Source: JANNFX01 sp031380225 (GTDB taxonomy: Bacteria > Pseudomonadota > Alphaproteobacteria > Rhizobiales > Hyphomicrobiaceae). Taken from it: a DNA stretch of 11,210 bases. The stretch covers positions 1 through 11,210 of the forward strand of contig JANNFX010000260.1 in assembly GCA_031380225.1 (NCBI GenBank). Direction: 5' to 3'. Position 1 is the first letter of the stretch. The number at the start of each line of letters is the position of its first letter. The translations under genes were made by a program, and so were the position numbers. Below, in pieces: positions 6,700 through 11,210 of the stretch. The notes under the pieces were generated by a model. That model was not told the DNA's origin and ran no database searches. It saw nothing but the letters and a program-made list of their open reading frames with translations.

Positions 6700-8277
6700 T
6701 CAAAAACCCTGATAGAGGAAGGGCGCATCCGCCTTGTGAAACCACAGACTGAAGCCGATCAGTATCACCCACACCGCAGCCCACGCCGGGCTCGGCCGCC
6801 ATTTGAACAACCCTAGAATTGGCGTGGTCGACGCATTGAACCAAGTTTTGATCGACGGCCGATAGGCTCGCAACAGTTCGTTGCTGTTTGGCAGCATCCA
6901 GACAACGGCGTAAGCGGCGGCAAGCGCCGCCGATGCAACTTTATTCTTAGCGACGAACGCTGCAAAACTACTGACGCGCGGGATCTGCCATAGGCTTTCT
7001 AAGAGCCGGCCAAAGCTCGACAAATCGGGCGACGCGAACAGTGCGAACGTCAGCATCAAAGGCAGGAACGTCAGCGCTTGGCCAACGTACTGGATATGAT
7101 TGGAGTTGAGCGTCTTCTTATAGTTTCGCCAGCGTTTTGATGTGCTGATATTGCTCTCGGTAATGAACCACAGGCCGTGGATCAGGCCAAAGGCAAAGAA
7201 GGTTGCTGACGCCCCGTGCCACAGTCCGATGATCTGAAAGTTCAACAGCAGCGGAATCCATAGCGCAAATAACTTCTGAGCCGCACCGCGCGCGCCGATA
7301 TCGAGGGCGAAGCGAATTCCAATCGCGGACAATGGTGTAAACAAAAACCGCGAGATGACGCGGGTTAACGTGATGTGCCAGCGCTTGTAAAAGTCGACGA
7401 TACCGGCGGAGCGCAGAGGCGAGTCGAAATTCATCGGGAACCGGACGCCAAACAGTCTGGCCAAGCCGATTGCGATGTCGGAGTATCCGGAAAAATCAAA
7501 GTATAGCTGGCAGTAGTAGGCCAACACTGCCATCCAGGCCGCTGCCGGATCGAGGAGCTGGCCCACTTGCAGGGTCGCAAACGCTGGCGCCGATATGGCC
7601 GCCAATTGGTCTGCAATCACGATTTTCTTGAACAAGCCGATGGCGATCAGCGTCACGCCAACTTCGACATCCGTCCGCCGGAAGCGGCCAAATCCCGGTG
7701 ACTGCGTGCTCTTGGCAAACTCACTTAAGTAAACGATGGGGCCAATTACGAGTTGCGGGAAAAAGAGAATGAAGGCGCCGTAGCGGAGCGCAGCGCGGAG
7801 CGTATCGCCCACAGTTCTGACGCGCCCTAAGTAATCCAAAACTTCTGGCTTCAGCGCATAGGCGTCGGCCAGCAACACGGCCTGATGGAAGGTGTAAAAC
7901 GATATACCGACCGGTATGGCTGCATCCAGTAAACCCAATCCGCCTTGGCCTTCAGATGGAACGATGAGCGGCGCCAAATATTTGAAGTATATGAGATTGC
8001 CGAAGTTGAACACCTGCCCGGCAACCAATAGTGCAAGGCGCATCTGCGGCTTTGCATTCGTCCAAGTTGCGAGGCAAATGCCAACGATGAAATTCACAAT
8101 CACGCTGGCGATCAACAGCGCAGCAAAGCCAACACCAAATTTTATGTAAAACGAGCACGACGCAATCAACGTTACCGTCAGTCCGCCTGTCGGTCCGAAG
8201 TTGCGCGCTCCAAACCAAAACAGAATTAAGGTCGCGGGCGCAAATACCAACAGAAAGAAGGGATCGATGAACAACAT
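6700..8277 (-). CDS. MBOAT-family membrane O-acyltransferase (AlgI/DltB-like)
   Basis: A 525-residue polytopic inner-membrane protein of the MBOAT family. These proteins pass acyl groups from a cytoplasmic donor across the membrane to an extracytoplasmic acceptor. Typical segments appear in order: PVGISFYTFHQ (122-132), QLYFDFSGYSDIAIGLA (257-273), FYKRWHITL (296-304, H301), and GLWHGASATFF (351-361), whose H354 is the presumed catalytic histidine. Hydrophobic segments run throughout, including FFLLVFAPATLILFWF at the N terminus. The length is close to AlgI-type proteins. The SGNH-like gene follows one base after the stop. The start at 8277 is the first ATG giving the usual hydrophobic N terminus; its ribosome-binding site is poor. 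The acyl group and acceptor are not determined. The divergent FkbH-like gene suggests a carrier-bound, possibly unusual, acyl donor. Confidence 0.92.
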   Translation of the reverse strand: MLFIDPFFLLVFAPATLILFWFGARNFGPTGGLTVTLIASCSFYIKFGVGFAALLIASVIVNFIVGICLATWTNAKPQMRLALLVAGQVFNFGNLIYFKYLAPLIVPSEGQGGLGLLDAAIPVGISFYTFHQAVLLADAYALKPEVLDYLGRVRTVGDTLRAALRYGAFILFFPQLVIGPIVYLSEFAKSTQSPGFGRFRRTDVEVGVTLIAIGLFKKIVIADQLAAISAPAFATLQVGQLLDPAAAWMAVLAYYCQLYFDFSGYSDIAIGLARLFGVRFPMNFDSPLRSAGIVDFYKRWHITLTRVISRFLFTPLSAIGIRFALDIGARGAAQKLFALWIPLLLNFQIIGLWHGASATFFAFGLIHGLWFITESNISTSKRWRNYKKTLNSNHIQYVGQALTFLPLMLTFALFASPDLSSFGRLLESLWQIPRVSSFAAFVAKNKVASAALAAAYAVVWMLPNSNELLRAYRPSIKTWFNASTTPILGLFKWRPSPAWAAVWVILIGFSLWFHKADAPFLYQGF

Positions 8278-8352
8278 GGCTGGCTAAGCCTGCCAGTTTA
8301 TGAAGGGGCAAATACACGAACCCAAGTAACACCCCCAAAACCGCATTGTCAT

Positions 8353-8538
8353 TCACTGCCAGGCGGCCTTGAAGATAGCCGGTAATTCAAGTACGTAGAC
8401 GGTGTTATAGTGGGCGGGCAAATCCAAGGCAACATTGTCAGCGTCCACTCCAGCTGTGTGGGTGCAAGATGTGCCGCACAGGTTGAACTCGCCGATAGAG
8501 TTGGCCAACTCAGGGATAGAGTTAATGTCCGAGCGCAT
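8353..8538 (-). CDS. Doubtful small ORF upstream of the MBOAT gene, possibly a remnant
   Basis: A 61-codon frame in the 247-bp gap between the divergent MBOAT and FkbH-like genes, ending 75 bp before the MBOAT start. It has two cysteines (CGTSC) and a C-terminal stretch (ALDLPAHYNTVYVLELPA) that loosely recalls the end of SGNH hydrolases, where an Asp and a His near HYN precede the last helix. The spacing here is DxxxH rather than DxxH, there is no ribosome-binding site, and the frame closes at 8566. Third positions are about 70% GC, no different from neighbouring frames. It could be the tail of a decayed gene or chance. The plus-strand frame is also open here, but the FkbH-like start at 8525 makes that stretch upstream sequence. 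Confidence 0.2.
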   Translation of the reverse strand: MRSDINSIPELANSIGEFNLCGTSCTHTAGVDADNVALDLPAHYNTVYVLELPAIFKAAWQ

Positions 8539-10309
8539 GAAGGAGTTGCAGCGCCGCTGGCGCGCTCATGCCCGGATACCAAGTCCAAATACTCAACGGT
8601 CTGATGCTGTCATCGGCATAACAGCCAGTTTTACAATCGATCCGCTGTTGCCCTACCTTGGGGCTCAGCTTTTGGAAGCCGGTGCAACTTCGCCTGACAT
8701 TCAAATCGCCAACTATAATCAGATTTTGCGCGTCTGCCGTCAGCCGGATGCAGAATTTAAGACCAAAGATCTCGACGCGATCGTTGTCATGTTCCGGATT
8801 GAGGATCTGGCAGCGCCTGATGAGCCGCACAAGGTCGTCGAGGCCTGTCATCATCTGTTAAATGGCATCGAGCAGCTGAGAGAAATCTATCCTGGCATGA
8901 TCATTGTTGGGCTGCCACCCCGGCCGCGGCCATTCATCGAGGGTATTGCTGGCTTTGCGCGTAGTAGCGAACTGACGCGGTGCTGGCATGCAACGCTGTC
9001 CCGGTTGATGGCCTTGTCACATGCGGTGCCAAATTTCTATATCGTGGATAGTGAGAATCTCGTTGCGGAATGCGGCGAAGCGCAGGCCTTCGATCATCGC
9101 AAAGAGTTGATGTTCCGGCAACCGTTCTCGGAAGCATTCTATGTCAGCGCTGCCGGCGCCATCGCCCGGATTTTCAGAGCCCGCTGCCGCGAGCCAAAGA
9201 AGTGCCTGGTGCTGGATTGCGATAACACTCTGTGGGGCGGTGTGATCGGAGAAGACGGCATTGGCGGCGTGCAATTGTCGGATGATTTTCCAGGCATTGC
9301 CTTCCGGCACTTCCAGCGACAAGTCTTGGCGCTCAGACATTCCGGGATTTTTATTGCCCTGAGCTCCAAGAACAATCCCGAGGATGTGTGGGACATGTTC
9401 GACAATCACGGCGCCATGGTCCTGCGCCGGTCCGATATTTCAGCGGATCGCGTCAACTGGCGGCCGAAATCTGAAAATTTGAAAGCGATCGCTCAAGAGT
9501 TGAATATCGGTCTCGATGCGTTGGTTTTCATCGATGACAACCCGTTTGAAATCGATGAAGTGCGAACCAACGCGCCCGGCGTGACGTGCGTGCAAGTTCC
9601 AGAAGACATCGCAGATTTGCCAGTCGTCATGCGCCAGGCGAGCCGTATGTTTGACCGGCTTGAGATTACCGCAGATGACCGGGCGCGCGTCGATATGGTG
9701 CGGCATGAGTCCAGCCGGCGCGACCTGGCGCAGAAATTAACTGGGGAAGACTATCTCGCGTCTCTCGAATTGGTGGTTGACGTCTCAGCGCCCGAAACCG
9801 CCGATATCGCGCGCATCACTCAGCTGATCAATAAGACCAACCAGTTTAATGTCACCACCCGGCGATATAGCGCAGAGGAGGTGACAGGATTTGTCAAAAG
9901 CGCTGATATAGACGTCTTGCGAGCGACCGTCCGCGATCGCTTTGGCGACTATGGCTTGGTCGCTGTCGCCATCGTTAAGCATGGCGCGGGGTCGTCTGAG
10001 ATCGACAGCTTTTTGATGTCATGCCGTGTCCTCAGCCGTGGGGTCGAAACAGCATTGATGTCTGAGGTGATCGACCTCGTTCGCGCGCGCGGCAATCAAC
10101 AGGTCAACGGCTGCTTCATTCCAACACGCAAAAATGCCATGGTAGCTGACGTCTTCGAACGCCTTGGATTCGCGCCCGTGCCAGGCGTTGCAACGGAAGA
10201 TGGGCCAACATTTTGGCGGCGTGAGCCTACGCCATTAGCGAAGCCAACGTATTTGACAAGCGACGGGCATAACACCACGGCTGCTAAGCAGGCTAGCCGG
10301 GCACCGTGA
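8525..10309 (+). CDS. FkbH-like HAD-IIIC / GNAT protein
   Basis: A 594-residue FkbH-type protein. An N-terminal SGNH-like region covers about residues 18-205. The HAD phosphatase core follows: motif I CLVLDCDNTLWGG with D231 and D233 (DxDxT), motif II S280-S281 in LSSKNN, K315 in RPKSENL, and the acidic pair D337-D338 in VFIDDNPFE. The C-terminal part is GNAT-like, with TNQFNVTTRRY, RFGDYGLVAV and MSCRVLSRGVETALM. Characterised FkbH proteins dephosphorylate 1,3-bisphosphoglycerate and load a glyceryl group onto an acyl carrier protein; relatives occur in polysaccharide decoration loci. The ATG at 8525 is chosen for AGGGA eight bases upstream; a TTG at 8435 could add 30 residues. It overlaps the VOC gene by GTGA and is divergent from the MBOAT pair. 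No carrier protein gene is seen nearby. The family call is firm; the acyl group is inference. Confidence 0.9.
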   Translation: MSERMKELQRRWRAHARIPSPNTQRSDAVIGITASFTIDPLLPYLGAQLLEAGATSPDIQIANYNQILRVCRQPDAEFKTKDLDAIVVMFRIEDLAAPDEPHKVVEACHHLLNGIEQLREIYPGMIIVGLPPRPRPFIEGIAGFARSSELTRCWHATLSRLMALSHAVPNFYIVDSENLVAECGEAQAFDHRKELMFRQPFSEAFYVSAAGAIARIFRARCREPKKCLVLDCDNTLWGGVIGEDGIGGVQLSDDFPGIAFRHFQRQVLALRHSGIFIALSSKNNPEDVWDMFDNHGAMVLRRSDISADRVNWRPKSENLKAIAQELNIGLDALVFIDDNPFEIDEVRTNAPGVTCVQVPEDIADLPVVMRQASRMFDRLEITADDRARVDMVRHESSRRDLAQKLTGEDYLASLELVVDVSAPETADIARITQLINKTNQFNVTTRRYSAEEVTGFVKSADIDVLRATVRDRFGDYGLVAVAIVKHGAGSSEIDSFLMSCRVLSRGVETALMSEVIDLVRARGNQQVNGCFIPTRKNAMVADVFERLGFAPVPGVATEDGPTFWRREPTPLAKPTYLTSDGHNTTAAKQASRAP

Positions 10310-10779
10310 GCGGATTTGATCCCAACCAGGTGTTTCACTGGGGCTATGTGGTGCCCAATATGGCGCGTGCAATTGGTACGTGGCAGCGAAGTGGTGCCAC
10401 GGTTGTCGTGGAACCAGAGATCGATCCTATCCAGAATGTTTCGTGCGCACTGCTTGTCTGCCATGGCGCAATCACCATTGAACTCGTGGCGCCGTTGCCC
10501 GAAGGCCCTAATCCCGTGGCGAAACGCATGGAAAAAGGTGGTGGGCTGGATCACGTCTGCCTGTTTACAAACGATCTTGCCGCTGACTTGGCCGCCATGG
10601 CCGAGCAGGGCGGCATGATCGTCGTTGAACCCGTCTACGCCTCGGTTTTCGACCGCCAACTGGCGTTTGTGGTTATGCGGAGTGGATTGACGGTAGAGCT
10701 GATGACCCAAGCGGCTGTTGGCCAAAAGCCCACCGATCCGCTCGCAGCCTACTTCGCATTGATCGGCTGCAAAAATTAA
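10306..10779 (+). CDS. VOC-superfamily protein (glyoxalase/methylmalonyl-CoA epimerase-like)
   Basis: A 157-residue protein with two beta-alpha-beta-beta-beta modules typical of the vicinal oxygen chelate superfamily. Metal ligands are in the expected places: H11 (VFHWGYVV) and E59 (ITIELVAP) in the first module, H83 (LDHVCLF) and E131 (LTVELMT) in the second. The layout most resembles methylmalonyl-CoA epimerase and related one-chain VOC enzymes, but the substrate is unknown. It starts with GTG inside the stop of the FkbH-like gene (GTGA), so translation is coupled and the two proteins probably act in one pathway. A role on the carrier-bound acyl group, such as epimerisation, is a reasonable guess only. 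The gene ends 10 bp before the tRNA-Leu fragment. Confidence 0.85.
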   Translation: MSGFDPNQVFHWGYVVPNMARAIGTWQRSGATVVVEPEIDPIQNVSCALLVCHGAITIELVAPLPEGPNPVAKRMEKGGGLDHVCLFTNDLAADLAAMAEQGGMIVVEPVYASVFDRQLAFVVMRSGLTVELMTQAAVGQKPTDPLAAYFALIGCKN

Positions 10780-10789
10780 CTGGGATCAT

Positions 10790-10847
10790 TGGTGCGGACG
10801 GCGGGACTCGAACCCGCACGGGGTTGCCCCCTCAAGATTTTAAGTCT
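10790..10847 (-). tRNA. 3' fragment of tRNA-Leu(TAA), probable attachment site
   Basis: Only the 3' part of a tRNA gene is present. Read on the minus strand it contains the anticodon loop CTTAAAA with anticodon TAA (10842-10840), the 3' anticodon stem TCTTG, a class II variable arm (GGGG CAA CCCC), the T arm GCGGG-TTCGAGT-CCCGC, the acceptor strand CGTCCGC, discriminator A and encoded CCA (10792-10790). Three base pairs of the anticodon stem can still form on the 5' side (AGA with TCT), then the match stops. No D arm and no GCGGACG acceptor strand occur beyond it, where the sequence is AT-rich. The fragment is therefore not a working tRNA. A 3' tRNA piece running from the anticodon loop to CCA is what tyrosine-recombinase elements leave at one end after inserting in a tRNA gene. 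Confidence 0.85.
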
Positions 10848-10898
10848 GACGATTGCACATCTAAATTATTGATTTTATTGTATTATTTATATATAAAA

Positions 10899-10927
10899 TT
10901 ACACATGTGTAAAAAAATGTGTAAAAA
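10899..10927. repeat. Three TGTGTAA heptamers beside the tRNA fragment
   Basis: TGTGTAA occurs in inverse orientation at 10899-10905 and directly at 10906-10912 and 10918-10924. The first two make the perfect 14-bp palindrome TTACACATGTGTAA. The direct copies are part of an 11-bp repeat, ATGTGTAAAAA, spaced 12 bp apart. Short repeats of this kind near an att core can be binding sites for an integrase or excisionase; that role is inferred from position. Confidence 0.6.
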
Positions 10928-11077
10928 CGAGCTTCCCGACCGCGTTTTTGATCGGTTTGATTGTCGTTTTATTTCAATGGATTGGCTGGAACTGGTCGCA
11001 AAGCGCCGTCGATGTTCCAATTCTCCACCTATTCGCGCCGTTTTGCAAGCATCAGAGCGCGCGCTGCTCCCAGCATA

Positions 11078-11089
11078 CATGCGCGCATG
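11078..11089. repeat. 12-bp palindrome CATGCGCGCATG
   Basis: A perfect palindrome in the right-hand presumed element. Part of it, ATGCGCGC, recurs at 11093-11100. Its role is unknown; short alternating GC palindromes can occur by chance. Confidence 0.3.
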
Positions 11090-11174
11090 AAGATGCGCGC
11101 CGCTCTGTCGGCGAGACGAAGGTCGGAGCCGAAGCGAACGCCATGCGCAGTTCGCTCAGCGCCTTGGGCGTTGC

Positions 11175-11197
11175 GGCGAGCGGCTTTGCTGCTCGCC
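11175..11197. repeat. Strong hairpin near the right edge
   Basis: GGCGAGC (11175-11181) pairs perfectly with GCTCGCC (11191-11197), and the stem can continue inward (one G-T pair, then GC with GC) to a three-base TTT loop. No T-run follows on either strand within view, so an intrinsic terminator is not clear. Confidence 0.35.
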
Positions 11198-11210
11198 TAA
11201 GTATGCGCAC

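Larger units (their letters stand above)
10848..11210. mobile_element. Presumed end of an integrated element (edge of window)
   Basis: By the geometry of tRNA-targeted integration, sequence on the 5' side of the tRNA fragment belongs to the inserted element. The first ~80 bp (10848-10927) are strongly AT-rich, unlike everything to the left. From about 10930 the sequence is GC-rich again, without a convincing gene. A plus-strand frame stays open from 10921 to the edge but has no ATG before 11143 and no good ribosome-binding site. No integrase is visible in this stretch. The call depends on the tRNA fragment, and the element's extent cannot be seen. Confidence 0.5.

Noticed and set aside
8435..8524. 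TTG start giving the FkbH-like protein 30 more residues
   Set aside because: The ATG at 8525 has AGGGA at good spacing. The extra residues show no family motif. It remains possible but is less likely.
10790..10880. Complete tRNA gene
   Set aside because: The D arm and 5' acceptor strand (GCGGACG expected) are missing beyond the anticodon stem, so only a 3' fragment is present.
10824..11090. 88-codon plus-strand frame overlapping the tRNA fragment
   Set aside because: It starts inside the antisense of the tRNA sequence and passes through the AT-rich repeats; its composition is not protein-like.
10921..11210. Open plus-strand frame to the window edge with a hydrophobic stretch and an ATG at 11143
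   Set aside because: It has no ATG before 11143, only weak TTG candidates (10948, 10957) and no spaced ribosome-binding site. The translated part is Cys/His/Arg-rich without a known motif.
1..11210. CRISPR array, insertion sequence or transposase
   Set aside because: I saw no regularly spaced repeats of CRISPR length, no transposase-like protein and no terminal inverted repeats with a target duplication.

Overview
The window reads as chromosomal DNA of an alphaproteobacterium with moderately high GC content. The evidence is codon use, the protein families present and the branched-chain amino acid genes. I cannot place it below class level. Most of it is ordinary chromosome. The right-hand ~360 bp looks like the end of an integrated element.

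Left part (1-3710): a FitA/FitB-type (VapBC family) toxin-antitoxin pair lies on the minus strand and runs off the left edge. Next come a secreted protein of unknown function and ilvN (acetolactate synthase small subunit), 4 bp apart on the plus strand. A convergent DUF1190/YgiB-like lipoprotein gene separates ilvN from ilvC (ketol-acid reductoisomerase), so ilvC probably has its own promoter. ilvB is not in the window.

Middle (3711-5540): an intergenic region of about 380 bp is unusually rich in inverted repeats. It is followed by a class I SAM-dependent methyltransferase and a small secreted protein whose mature part has four cysteines.

Right part (5541-10779): two divergent gene pairs. 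On the minus strand an MBOAT (AlgI/DltB-like) membrane acyltransferase is followed one base later by a membrane-anchored protein with SGNH-like motifs (DltD/AlgJ/AlgX-like role). On the plus strand a FkbH-like HAD-IIIC/GNAT protein overlaps, by GTGA, a VOC-superfamily protein that has all four metal-ligand positions. Together they suggest a system that makes an unusual carrier-bound acyl group (perhaps glyceryl-type) and transfers it to an extracytoplasmic polymer or lipid. No acyl carrier protein is visible. The arrangement is the most interesting metabolic feature here.

Right edge (10790-11210): only the 3' part of a tRNA-Leu(TAA) gene is present on the minus strand, from the anticodon stem-loop to CCA. 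It ends abruptly in an AT-rich stretch carrying three copies of TGTGTAA. This is the expected signature of an attachment site left by a tyrosine-recombinase element in tRNA-Leu. The geometry puts the element to the right of about 10848 and the chromosome to the left. No confident gene is visible in the remaining ~280 bp.
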